Assembly (NCBI GenBank): GCA_038373865.1
Contig: JAXGGA010001088.1
Location: 62,001-126,000 of the forward strand
DNA: 64,000 nt
Reading direction: 5' to 3'
DNA from: Uloborus plumipes
Taxonomy: Eukaryota; Arthropoda; Arachnida; Araneae; Uloboridae
Under the pieces are notes generated by a model. The model searched no databases and had not been told where the DNA came from. It worked only from the letters and a program-made list of their open reading frames with translations. Position numbers and translations under genes: made by a program. Positions 53,246 through 64,000 of the stretch are shown here, one piece after another (within the stretch, counting starts at the first letter, position 1; the number at the start of each line of letters is the position of its first letter).

Positions 53246-55099
53246 AATGGAACATTTATTAAGAGCAGTGTAAGAAGCTTCGTAAAATTTCAAAACAATT
53301 GTAAAAATAAATCTGCTGTTTTGCTTATTTCTTCTATAAAAACTAATCTTCTGAATACCTCGATGAAATCGTTTGAGTAATTTCTCTACGAATAAATTTT
53401 GAATAAAATAATCTCAAGTTTGAGCTATGGCCATGAAACTTGATGTGTATGAAAGGTTACTTACAAAAAATCCTCAACACTTGAGAAATTTATATTTCTA
53501 TATTTTTCCTCAAATGGTGCTACTCAAAAAATAAATTACATCTGCCACGATTTTTTTCCCGCAAATACAAAAGTTAATTCATTAGAATTGTATTACAAAC
53601 GTAATATCGTAGCAACTCATCAACGTTTTGTATTTTTAGAAGGTGATTTCGACTTAGTAGCAAAAACAGTCCAAAAATAGTAATGATGCCATAAACAGAA
53701 TGTTTTTAGAAAGACAACTCCACGAGTTTATCCTTTGACTTGGATAAAAATAAAGAAAAGATTCCGAATCACCGCTGTAGATGCTACGGCAATTCATACA
53801 CTGCCATAATAATGTACGGCAATACACCCTCTTTGCCATATTTATAGCTGACTTATATTTATCTTTATTTGGTACTTATTTGCGAATTTATTCAAAGTAT
53901 TCAACTAAAATAAAAGGGCATTTATTTAGCAAACACATCATTCAAAAGTGATAATTTTGCTCACTGTTTAGTTTCACTTTTAGTCGTTCTTTTTTTTCCG
54001 TTGTTTTTTTTTTTTAATCATGATTTTGAACAAATGATTTGAAATCTATAAATGAAGATTTCCTTTTCAAATATTTGAACTTCATCTGATTTTTAACTTG
54101 AAAAAAGAAAAGTTTTATTTTACTTTTTATGCAGCGTCCGGTTTATCCAGTTTCCTTCGCTGTCTCAGAAGAAAACCTTGTATCTCTACCATTTATTTTA
54201 TTTATTTATTTTTTTCTTTGTACTATCCTCTTTGATAAAGTGTAAACATTGGTACTGAAATATGTTAAATCTCTGTTAATTCCAAATCCCGCTACGATCA
54301 TAAAAGAGATAAAATTCGACAGATTTGCTGAGCAAGTGAACGCCATATAGGAATAAGAAACTGAATATAGCCTAGATTAATTTAACGTAAACTTTTCAAT
54401 TGTCTGATATTATTTTCTTTTTAGAAATCTAATAAAACATTTTTAACAGTTAGTATAATGCAACTCTTTAAAAATGGTTGCATTATATTTTTGGAGTTAA
54501 AAATACACTGTAAAAAATGGTAACATTTATTACCGTTACGATCAAAAACGTGAAGCGTTAGCTTTAAGCTGCATTTAAATTACTGCAATAAGTTTACGGT
54601 TCTTTATAATTACTGAACTCTCTGTGTTACTCTTTTTTTTGTTTCGTTTTTACAAATATTTTGCTCTGATCATGGATGAAGAATGCTATATTTTATGTCA
54701 CTTCTTTCTCCTACCTCATAAAAATTACTTGAAAAACTTCCAAAATGATTCCAAACTCAACAAGAGCAGACTTTCCTTAAACCGATCGTTACTCCACAAC
54801 TCATTGCTTCCGAAGATTACAGAGTTCAGAAAAATTAACACTCCGGTAGTAAAACAATGATCGGAAAATGATCTCCTTCCATGCCCTGGCAAAGGACCCA
54901 GCCCTAGTGAGGAAAAACTCTGCCTCCACGGAGGGGTATCAGGATTTCACACTCCATTACGAAAACGCTCCGTGGTGGAGAGGGTGTATTTTATATTCGC
55001 TGGTGCTCCTCACATCTCTTGAAAGCTAGGCAAAAACTATAAACCGTATAGAGTCTTATATATAGATAGAGTTGAGGAATGTGTAAAAAGCCAAAAGCT
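53246..55099. other. AT-rich non-coding DNA
   Basis: No gene recognised. A solitary CACTGTAAAAAATGGTAAC at about 54508 looks like a left end of a CACTG-type element with GGTAAC/GTTACG words, but lacks a right end. GC-richer sequence at 54865-54985 contains CTCCACGGAG and CTCCGTGGTGGAG as an inverted pair. Confidence 0.5.
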
Positions 55100-56060
55100 G
55101 AGGGTAAGGCATTAAAGAAGTGGCGGTAGTGGAGAAAACGGGTTATTTCCGACCCGATAGGTTTAGCGACTCATCAAGAAGCCGATGTAAAACTCGAGTT
55201 TTATGTTGGCTCGGTTATAGATTTTTTCCTCTTTTAGCTTTTCCGATGTTCCGGTGACATTTTTCAACCCCCGCTCGCTTTTACAGGAGTGAGTAGTTCT
55301 CGCGCGCCGAGGGAGGGTGAAAAAATATTGGAGCACTTAGGGTTAAAGGTATAACGGGGGGCAAGGTGTGCAAGAAGAAATAAAGAAAGAAAGATGGAAA
55401 AAAGGACACGCACCACCAAGAAAAGTGTCGTTTACAGGAGAGAACTTTCAAATAACCCTGTAGAAAAAATAAGTAAGGAAATGCAGAATGAAAAGTTGTT
55501 GCCGAGGAACTATTAAGGAAGATAGCGGTTCATCCATATACCTCATCGGCGGAGTGAGAAGATACCTAATCTCCCCCGCAAAGATGCTGTTTGAGAGAGA
55601 TGTAAGCGCTGCTAATGCCGAGTTTTTCCCGAAGAAAGTTTGAGAAGACGACTGATGGCATTTGTCTGCTTTTGCGTGGAAAGCTTCCGGCTAGCAAATA
55701 TATTGAATGAGAGTAAATGTGCGGGCTGCGAAGGCGCCTCCTCGACTAACTGCCGAGATTTAAATTGCATTATGAGCGCTGATTGGTGAAAAGTTATCAA
55801 AAAACTTTCGCTTTTACGAGCGGCTGCCGTGATGATGGCTTTCTAGCAAATGTGCTTCGCTGGTATTTAAACGACATTCGTCAGGGATTTGTAAGCTTCA
55901 CCTTTCCATCTTGTTTACAGGGAAATTTGCCTTTAGAGCTTACGACGTGGTTCCTCAGTTTAACGCAAAAGATCGTTACGGTCCACCTCGGAATTCCGAT
56001 GTTTAGCAATTTAATCCTGATGAGGTTGTCATTGATGTTTAAAAGACATCCCATCGAAGC
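55100..56060. promoter_or_regulatory. candidate conserved regulatory block
   Basis: Nearly 1 kb of higher-complexity, CpG-retaining sequence in an AT-rich setting, with no credible protein frame. The frames at 55612-55800 (-) and 55783-56115 (+) have no known domain. Visible motifs are an inverted CCAAT box in GATTGGTGAAAAGTTATC at 55781-55798, an octamer-like TTGCATTATG just before it, and CGCGCGCCGAG near 55302. It resembles a developmental enhancer or a promoter-proximal region. The target is unknown. Confidence 0.33.
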
Positions 56061-57004
56061 GAGGAATAACTTAATATGCTTTTTGGCTGGGGCAATGGGA
56101 AGGGGAAAAAAATGAAATTATTTTTTTTCATCTAAACATGCTGATTGCCAGAGCAAGATACATTCGTTCGTTTGCCAAATGGGCTAGATGTAAATTCAAT
56201 AAAACATTACCAATGGGAGAAATGTGATTTAGCGGTTTGTTAAGCTGTTTTTAGCGAACTTATATGAAGTTATTACGTTTTCGTTTCATTTCTCCAGCTA
56301 TTTCTTATTCAACAGAACGGGACTTTATTTGCATTTCGTAGTTGTAATAAGCTGTGTCATTTTAATTCGTTATTTGCTTATTCCTTCATCATTATGTTCA
56401 TGTTTCCAAACACAGAAACTATAAATTATTTTTATGGAGAAAAAATTGTGCTGTCTACTATGTATAAATCAAAGAAAAAAGTCAAGTAATTTTTCGCTCA
56501 ATGTTTTCCCTTTTTTTCACAAGAATTATCTATTTATATAAAATCTTCTGCATTTGGAATTCAGCTCTGTGTGTCTTATTTGAATGGTTTAGTGGATTCA
56601 TCTCGAGTAACAGAACTGAATCACGCGCTACAACTGGTGATGTTCATAAATGTGAAATAAGTGTGCAAAAGCAAAGTGAAATGTTAAAAATATTTTACTC
56701 GTCTGTAATCCCGCTTATTTGGCAATATTTTAAGTGTGTTTTTACAAATATAGTTATAAATAGTTAAATTAGAGTTTAATTTACATAGCTCACGGGAGCT
56801 CAGCTCCTGCACTCATTTCAATTTTGTGCGCATTTTCGCAAATTAGACGGAATTGAGGATATTTATGTGTAAAAATAGCTTTGAAGACTGTAGAGTTCCA
56901 CATTTCTTTTGTTGGAAATCAAACCCCAAATAAGATAATTAAATGTTTATTAATGAAAATTAGAGTAGATTATGATGCCCACCCTTTAAGAATTAGATAT
57001 TGAT
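56061..57004. other. AT-rich non-coding DNA
   Basis: No recognisable gene, RNA or repeat. A short palindrome-like phrase CTCACGGGAGCTCAGCTCCTG is split around 56790-56810. The frame at 56501-56767 shows no domain. Confidence 0.45.
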
Positions 57005-57012
57005 ATTGTAAT

Positions 57013-58138
57013 TAGGGATGCACCGATAAGCAAATTGGCCGATTAACGATTAATCGGCTGTTGATAATAGGCCGATTAATCTGTCAGGCCGATTAATGAT
57101 CAGTTTTTTTTTTAATATTACCAATTTCGCCATCGATTCCCCTCCTCCCCCCATTGCTTTTGGATTTAGAGTTTAGAAATAGTTACTAATTTATGTCAGT
57201 GACAAGATTTTTTTTTTCCATTTTCCTAATTTTCCCAAAAATAATTTCAACATTTTATCAAATTTCTTGGATCCAGTTTGCATATTATAGTTAATCAAAT
57301 TAAATTAACACACTAGACATGAATTTTTTTAAGAAAAAGTAGGGAGAGGCTTTATTGAGATTTCTACTTTGGGAGTGTTATTGATTTGAATTTATTTTTC
57401 AATTCTAAGTAGCTATTTCATTTTTCATCAAGATTTTTCTTTTTTGAAAATTATAGATTATCTAAAAACGCTATGCTAAGGAAAAATGTACCGACACATG
57501 AAAAATGTTGCAACATTGTCTATATATGCATATTTATGAAAATAGAAAAATTCATTTATATCAACTGATAGGATTTTTTTCATTATTCAATTCTTTGAAT
57601 TATTTGTTTTATTTTTACTCTCTACACTTTCGTACTACATATTGTAACTACGTTTGAAGAAAATTATTTATCTCTTTTTTGTAAATTAATTCATCGTAGT
57701 TTTGTTGTTCAAGGCTTATTGAAAGTAGTTTTATTTAAAACATTTTTTCCGCCAGTTGATCGGCAAAATTTGTCTGATTATAAATAAAATGAAGCACTCA
57801 TGTTTTCTGATTCCAATTTGAAAGTTCAGGAATTTAATTATTTCTAATAGTGTCATTTGAATATCGGCTGTGAGGGTTAGCTTTTAATATTCCATTCAGT
57901 TTTATGCACTGTATGAACTATTTGGTGTGTTTTTACTCTGTTCCATACTGTATGTTACAGTAAAGATTGCAGAAAGTTACATTTATTTACTGTAAATAAA
58001 ATTAATTGTCATAGTTTCTTGGTGAAAGTATACTTTAAAATATGATATTTAAAAAACATTTTTCCTGCCGATTAATCGGCAAATTTCTGCCGATTATGGC
58101 CGATTAATCGTTTCTGCCGATTGATCAGTGCAACCCTA
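57013..58138. mobile_element. hAT-type MITE with perfect target duplication (CCGATTAAT words)
   Basis: It begins TAGGGATGCACCGAT and ends ATCAGTGCAACCCTA, inverted repeats with few mismatches. It is flanked by identical 8-bp duplications ATTGTAAT at 57005-57012 and 58139-58146. GCCGATTAAT words occur four to five times within 90 bp of the left end and four times within 75 bp of the right end, with one diverged GATCGGC in the interior. The 1.1-kb length holds no transposase. Confidence 0.9.
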
Positions 58139-59051
58139 ATTGTAATGTTTATTGTTAAGCTACACATAATTTATGTTGATAAAGTTTTAATTATTTATGG
58201 TGTATTGTAAATATTAATAACCTAATGATCAAACTAAAATATGAATTACTGCAAATATTAATTGTAGTCCTATTGATGCTCAGTGCATCATTTGTTCATT
58301 TATTGTTAGACCTGTTTTCGATTTAAATTATTATATGCATTTGTCATGCTACGTGCAGGGCAAAGAGAAATATTCTATTTCATTTTAGATTTCTGATTAA
58401 TCAATTTCAAATCGTTCTGTGATTATAACAGCGAAAGGAAAAAATAACATAAGACTTTGAATGATTTTTGTTAAGCAGGAGATTAAGTTTTGCTTGCTAC
58501 CGAAAGAGCCAATTTAACAAGTAATCGGGATTTTAATAAATGACTATTTTTCAAAAAAAAAAAAAAAATGTCTCAGAAGTAGCTAATAGTTAAATGATTA
58601 TTGTTTTTCAAGTAAATTTGAAGTTCACTAAAAGTAAACATTTATTTTTCCTCTTCATTTTAAAGTACAAATATACTGCATATATATAAAAAAAAACAAG
58701 AACAACATTTAGAAATTAGTACAATTATAGAGCACAATGTCCTGTCTTTGTGCATTGTAGTTTTCAAAATTGATATCTAATTTCTTCATCTCGATAAAGG
58801 ATACTTCTCTTAACTATTCACTTTGCTTCAAGCTCTTATTTGTTATATATATTATTTCTCTGCAATTATAAAACGATTCCGAAATCACAAAGATAAATCT
58901 GAAGTACATTTCAAAAGCTGTTATAAAAATAAAAGACAAAAAATAAATAAAAATAAAAATTCATATAACATTTTCAGCGAAATTTTACCCCTTTTATTGA
59001 TCCAACTATACATTTGCATCAACTCTTTTACATTAACAAGTTAGCTCTATG
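58139..59051. other. AT-rich non-coding DNA
   Basis: Nothing recognised beyond an A run at about 58554-58568 and short low-complexity frames. Confidence 0.5.
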
Positions 59052-59768
59052 TAGGGGAGAGTGATGGCAACTTTTGATTTTCACCAAACTTCCCTCTGAT
59101 ATTCGATGCACCGTATAGGGTCTTAGTCTTGATAGTTGGGTTTAAAGTAGGCATTCAAATTTCTAAAAACTTCACAGTTGTTTTTGAAACCGTACAAGAA
59201 ATTAAAAAAGGAAGAAAAAACTCCGCCTCCTCAAGTAAAACACTCACCACTACCTCTAAAAAAGACACACAAATTATTGGGGGAGTGGGCTAGCCTACCT
59301 AAGCCCCATGGAGTCGGGCGCTACTGATTGTACGTAATTTGATCATTCTTCAAGTCACTTAAGACGCATTTTGATGTGATTTTAGACCTGTCATTTAAAA
59401 AACAGTTATGTTTTAAAAATAATGCTGGGGCTTAATGGGACACTAAACTTGGAATGGGGGGAGAGAGAGGGGGGGGGGTCTAATGAATGGGACTCGCTTG
59501 GAAGGCAAGCTTTTTTACGCATAGAAATTTAAAGCATTTAAAACATTACATATCTCATTCAGCGCAATAGGTGAGGATGAATGCGACAAATGGACTTCCT
59601 TAATCTTTTTTCATTTTGCTCATTACAGGTGAGTTTTTTTTCTTCCAATTTTAGAATTTTATACATGTTGCTGAATATGTGAGGAAACTGAGGAAAACAT
59701 TCTGATCAATAGAAAAAATTGGCAAAATAAAAGGGGGATAAAGGCCCACTCTTTACCATTCCCCCCTA
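59052..59768. mobile_element. TA-flanked element related to the TAGGGGAGA group, degraded
   Basis: The left end TAGGGGAGAGTGATGGCAAC pairs imperfectly with the right end CTTTACCATTCCCCCCTA. G-rich internal phrases occur at about 59277-59290 (TTGGGGGAGTGGGCT) and 59424-59500 (GGCTTAATGGGACAC, AATGAATGGGACTC). These positions correspond to the internal word clusters of the 42.6-43.9 kb element. Shorter and more decayed than the others. Confidence 0.6.
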
Positions 59769-61973
59769 GTTCAAAAAAGAAGATTTATGGATTCAGTTCA
59801 AATAAGAGAATTGTATCAGTTTCTATAATCAATAATGATCATAACACATTATCTACATCTGTTATAAACAGTTGTAATTCATTAGTAGCGTCTGTGAAGA
59901 TTAGTGCGTACCTACATATAATTTTCGGGTCGTTGTGCAACAGAAATACAATTTAAGAATTACGTAATGTAAAGTTATATCTGAAAGACAATTTGAAAAA
60001 AAATTTTTGTATAATTTCAAATGCTAGATAATGAGTTGACCAATTACTGTTAAGAAAAATTTAAATAATTTTATGTTTTACGTAAATAAAATATACTAAA
60101 TGAATCAAAGTGGCTACTTCAAAAGTAGCCCTCGATACGATTTTTAAATGAGTTAAGTTTTGGTTTCACACACACAGACACATACAGAAAATAATGGAAG
60201 ATTTATGACAATATTGTCCTTTCGAAATGTTAAAGATCACTTCACGCAATCAACAACGTTACTAAACAGGAGCCGATTATTAAATTAACTTGGAAAACAT
60301 TTCATTAAATTTAAATATAAAGATACATGTACGGAAGAGTTGAATTATGTATCAAGATCACAAAAATGAAAAAAAAAATGCAAAGAACAATAAAAATTAC
60401 TAACACGCGTTTCGAAATATCGATGTACCCTTTTCTCAAAACCAAATAATTGAGCTCATAAAGAAAAAGACGTTCGAAAAAAAGTTTTAACGAAACGGAA
60501 TCAACTTTCGTTGGATGGGTCTTTCATCCATGAGCTCATGTCTTTTGCATTAAACAACCGAAACAAGTTTCTATGTTTAATTATTACCATTTGTGTATTT
60601 TCGACGTTGTTTTTATGTTTCCTTTCTTGCAAGGTAAAGAACCGAAAAAAAATTAGCAGGGAAATGTAAAAAAACCTTTTTTTTCTATAATGGGTTGTTG
60701 GAAATTACTCAGATATGGCAATAGTCCTAGCATTAAGAAAATTGGTTTGATATCGTGTACATAATCGACAACAGTTTTCCTTTTTGCTAAAGGAGATTTT
60801 TTTTTTACCGTTCAAAAAACGGTACATTTCGAATAATTGAGCCCTTAAGAATCAAAATCAATTGTATCAATTTCTCAAAATTCATTAATCCGAAAGCGGA
60901 ATCTATTTCCTTTAAACCTTTGGTAAAGGAATTTTTAAATTACAATAAAACCTTATATTTTTTAAAATAATATTATTTTTCATAAAAAGTGGATTAAACG
61001 GGTTTTGATCCTAAGCAACTGAATTTAGAACTTAATCTAAACGAAAGTTATATTTTCGCAACAAAAATGATACATTTGTCACAGTACCATTTTTGCTGAA
61101 AAAATACCTATCAGCAGTTATTTTGATTCAAATTCTTGGTAGAATTCCCACATATTAACCATCGACATCTTAAATTTACAAATTCAACCACAAATTATTC
61201 TTTATATAATTTAAGTTTCAAATAAAAAAAGCTCGAAATTCAGCTCAGAATGTTACGTTAGTCACTATGGAATGACCCTGTTGTACTAATTTTGTAAGAA
61301 TGACCCAATTTCTTAGGATGGCTAAACATTTTTGTCAGTATCACGTGAATAATAATTTTAAATGCTCATCATGAAATTGATGAAACTTCTTCTAAGTAAA
61401 CATTTACCAGTTTTAGAGATCTCTCTCTCTCTCTGAAATGCTGAGCTACTTTAAAAAATTTGAAGTGCATATCACTTAAACGTCAAAGAGAAAATGTATC
61501 GAAGTTATTAAAGCTTTCGGATTACAATACGGAAATAAACGACAGAAGTGAAGGAGATGTTTTCATGATAATGCTGCGAAGAAGAATATTTCAAAAAATA
61601 TTTCGGGGGAAATATCCACTTAAAGTAATGTCTTTTTGGCTCTTTTTGTATCTTTTACGCTGATTGCAATAACGAAACAATATCCTCGGAAACGTTTTCG
61701 TCACTTCCCTACAACTTCTGAAAAGCATTGCTGCAATTTTGAGCAGAATCTACAATTTATCGAGTAAACAGCTACTTTATTCATCTCTTTGAAATAGTGA
61801 ATTTAATCCTCCAATAATGCACCAGAATACTTAGTAAATGAAAACTTCTTGAAAAGTTGTTACCGACATTTCCATTGATTGTCGAGATTATTGAACATTT
61901 TCACTTAAAATTACCACTCTGACATCAAATTCATTCGTATTTTTCATGGCGTAGGATGCATTTTGTATCTCCA
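59769..61973. other. AT-rich non-coding DNA
   Basis: No gene recognised. A GGAATGACCC phrase at about 61270 is a common arthropod transposon-end motif, but no partner was found. A (TC)n stretch lies near 61421-61434. Confidence 0.45.
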
Positions 61974-62380
61974 CACTGCAAAAAAATGAACTCCTGTTTT
62001 TACAGTATTATACTGGCAGCCGAGGTTCCAATTTAAAACTAAACTGCACAGTAGTAAACAGTAAAACTAGCAATTTTACAGTTTTTTATCGTAAAGTTAG
62101 CAGTTTTAAAGTTTATTGACGTAAAATTTAGCTGTATTATACTGTAAAAACAGTATAATACTGGCAGCGGAGGTTCCAGTTTAAAACTGTAAAATGCTCG
62201 GTAATAAATTGTAAAATTAGCAGTTTTACAGTTTATTATAGTAAAGTTAGCAATTTTACGGCTTAGTACTGTAAAGTTGGATATTTTACAGTTTATTACT
62301 GTAAAGTTAGCCTTTTTTACAGCTTATTACTATAAAATTAGCTGTATTATACTGTAAAAAAACATTTATTATTTACAGTG
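61974..62380. mobile_element. CACTG-ended repeat of ACTGTAAA words, copy 4
   Basis: Starts CACTGCAAAAAAATGAACTC and ends TTATTATTTACAGTG. Between the ends are at least ten TTTACAG or CTGTAAA words, with TATACTGGCAGC and GAGGTTCCA phrases repeated twice, as though two half-elements were joined near 62150. No target duplication was recognised. It is one of the two copies with both ends (the other is at 52.5 kb). Confidence 0.78.
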
Positions 62381-63316
62381 CATGCGAGCAACTATTTATA
62401 TACGTAGTAAATATGGCCTGAATTTTTTAAAAGAGGGACATGTGTTCTTCCATTGGACCCGCGAAAGAGAGTATGAATATTTAAAAATAATATTTATTAT
62501 TTTCTGTGCATTAATTGATGTCACAAACAAATGTTATTTCTTAAGCAGTAAAAATTTTCCAGGTACAAACAAATACGTTAGATTTACTCATGGCCTTGTT
62601 TAACTGGTTTAATTGAAGCTTTAAAAAATATATATATACAAATAATGATGATAAAATAACAATAATAATGAAATTTAGAACTGTAGCGAAAGTACATAGT
62701 TTTTTAACCGAAAACAAATAACTGAAGTAGAGTTTTTTCACGAAGAGTGTCGAAAAATTGCAAAAATGCCGAATGTTTTCCTCATTTACTGTTCTTTAAA
62801 TGTAATTAAAAATTTATATCGAAACAAAACCTTTTTCCATCTTGATTTAACCTGTGGGTAACCTGATAAAAACATAACAGAAAATTTCAACAAACGTTAC
62901 TCTTTCCTACATCAATTATATTTGCAAGGCAATGTTTAATTTTTTATTCCTTAGTTTAATAATATTATTTTCTTAGTGTTGGTTTGGAATTTGGATTTAT
63001 TAAAATTTGTAGCATAATAAACGAAAGATAAAATATTAATAGTGGCTTTTTTTTCAAATAATTATTTCAACTACTGAAAAGCGAAATAAAAAATAAAACC
63101 CTGCAGACTACAAAAAGTTATTTTAAAATAAAAATGTACATTGCGATTTTGGTGAAAGCAAGCTCAGTTAGTTCTAGACGAAATTCTTCTGTGAACGAAG
63201 AAATAATGACTCCATTTCGTTTCTATATGTATGAAATTGCTCAATTTGTAAAAATGTGCTTCTTTGTTACGAGGGAAAATAGCATGAAAAATGAGATTTT
63301 TCAAGAAAGTGCATGT
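62381..63316. other. AT-rich non-coding DNA
   Basis: No gene, RNA or repeat recognised. Small frames at 62382-62603, 62541-62741 and 63134-63361 overlap on both strands without domains. Confidence 0.45.
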
Positions 63317-64000
63317 TAGGGTGAGTTCTGGTAAGTGCGTCCACGGGGTAAGTGCGTCCACTGGGAATTATATGAACACTGTCTTGAAATGGCTTCTGCA
63401 ACACATCGACTATGTTAGATAACTGTCTAATGATAATTTCAATAGGTAGAATTCAGGCCTGGATTCAATAGACGAAACACAATCAGGGATAACTTAAATG
63501 TCTTCAAAAAAACTCTTAAGTAAAGATTGAGAAGGTTTTGTTTCAGTTTCTCTTGTAGTCATACCAAGCAATTGAAGTCAAGAAATGCAAGTTGTTTCTT
63601 TTAAGTAATAGCTACTAATAACATACATGGGGTATTTTGATCAAATACTCTAACTAAAATTTGTTTATATGACGGTACGCACTTTCCCTTTCTTTAAAGT
63701 AAGGTGGGGGTAAGTGCGTACCATTATGATGGGGCAAGTGCGTACCACTATCATGAGGCATATACGTACTATTATGCGGAGCAAGTGCGTACCATTATGA
63801 TGAGGCAAGTGTGTTCCATTACGTGGAAGATCCGACTCTCGTAATTCACCTTTACTTTTGCTAATAACTCTTTTATAAACCGATTATAAATCCGACGTCA
63901 TTTCCATCAAATATTTATATTAACATTGAATGCGGCATAAGATTTCAATTTTATTCATTACCTCTGAAATATATTGGCTTTTAGATATCAGTTAGTAAAT
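63317..64000. mobile_element. word-array element (AAGTGCGT), left part, cut by window edge
   Basis: From TAGGGTGAGTTCTGGTAAG the word GGTAAGTGCGTCC occurs twice within 45 bp. An inverted copy, GGTACGCACTT, lies at about 63676. From 63704 to 63825 the word (C/T)AAGTGCGTACC recurs four to five times at about 27-bp spacing, alternating with ATTATGATG. This end-plus-internal-cluster layout parallels the elements at 30.8 and 42.6 kb. The right end should lie beyond the window. Confidence 0.6.

Noticed and set aside
63704..63825. Regularly spaced AAGTGCGTACC words as a CRISPR array
   Set aside because: The intervening sequence is itself repeated (ATTATGATG), so there are no spacers.

Overview
This window reads as non-coding-rich, AT-rich animal DNA, most likely arthropod. 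It has long gene-free stretches, a spliced homeobox exon, microsatellites, homopolymer tracts and many short inverted-repeat transposon copies. No bacterial operons, ribosome binding sites, rRNA, tRNA or CRISPR array are visible. The style of repeats and the homeobox protein suggest a chelicerate such as a spider. That placement is inference only.

Only one real gene is secure. It is the 3'-terminal coding exon of an Hmx (H6-like/NK5) homeobox transcription factor on the + strand, from the splice acceptor at 12797-12798 to the stop at 13452-13454. Its first exon was not found. Everything 5' of it in the window is best read as its intron or upstream DNA, and the DNA to about 17.5 kb may be its 3' UTR.

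The rest is dominated by non-autonomous DNA transposons. A pair of pogo/Tigger-like MITEs in opposite orientation (1611-2127 and 15320-15851) bracket the Hmx exon. Three inverted-repeat elements lie within the first 4 kb downstream of the stop. Further on are several hAT-type MITEs, two with perfect 8-bp target duplications, and three piggyBac-like elements ending in TTAA. There are also a palindromic TA-flanked MITE, a nested insertion at 30.6-32.6 kb, and four copies of a CACTG-ended repeat built from copies of its own terminal word.

The most unusual theme is a set of elements whose ends and interiors carry arrays of one short element-specific word in opposing orientations. Examples are GGTTGTGAC at 30.8-32.1 kb, AATGGGCC at 42.6-43.9 kb, AAGTGCGT from 63.3 kb to the window edge, GGTGCC/GGTGAAA at 48.0-49.4 kb and CCGATTAAT at 57.0-58.1 kb. 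Three of these elements share the layout end-internal-internal-end and the terminal sequence TAGGGGAGA.

Four or five stretches of more complex, CpG-retaining DNA (9.2-9.5, 27.7-28.2, 37.0-37.6, 50.4-50.8 and 55.1-56.1 kb) stand out from the AT-rich background and are candidate cis-regulatory elements. The 37.0-37.6 kb block has clustered homeodomain-type sites and is the best of them. No intact transposase or retrotransposon polyprotein is present. All remaining short open frames look like chance or repeat-derived frames.
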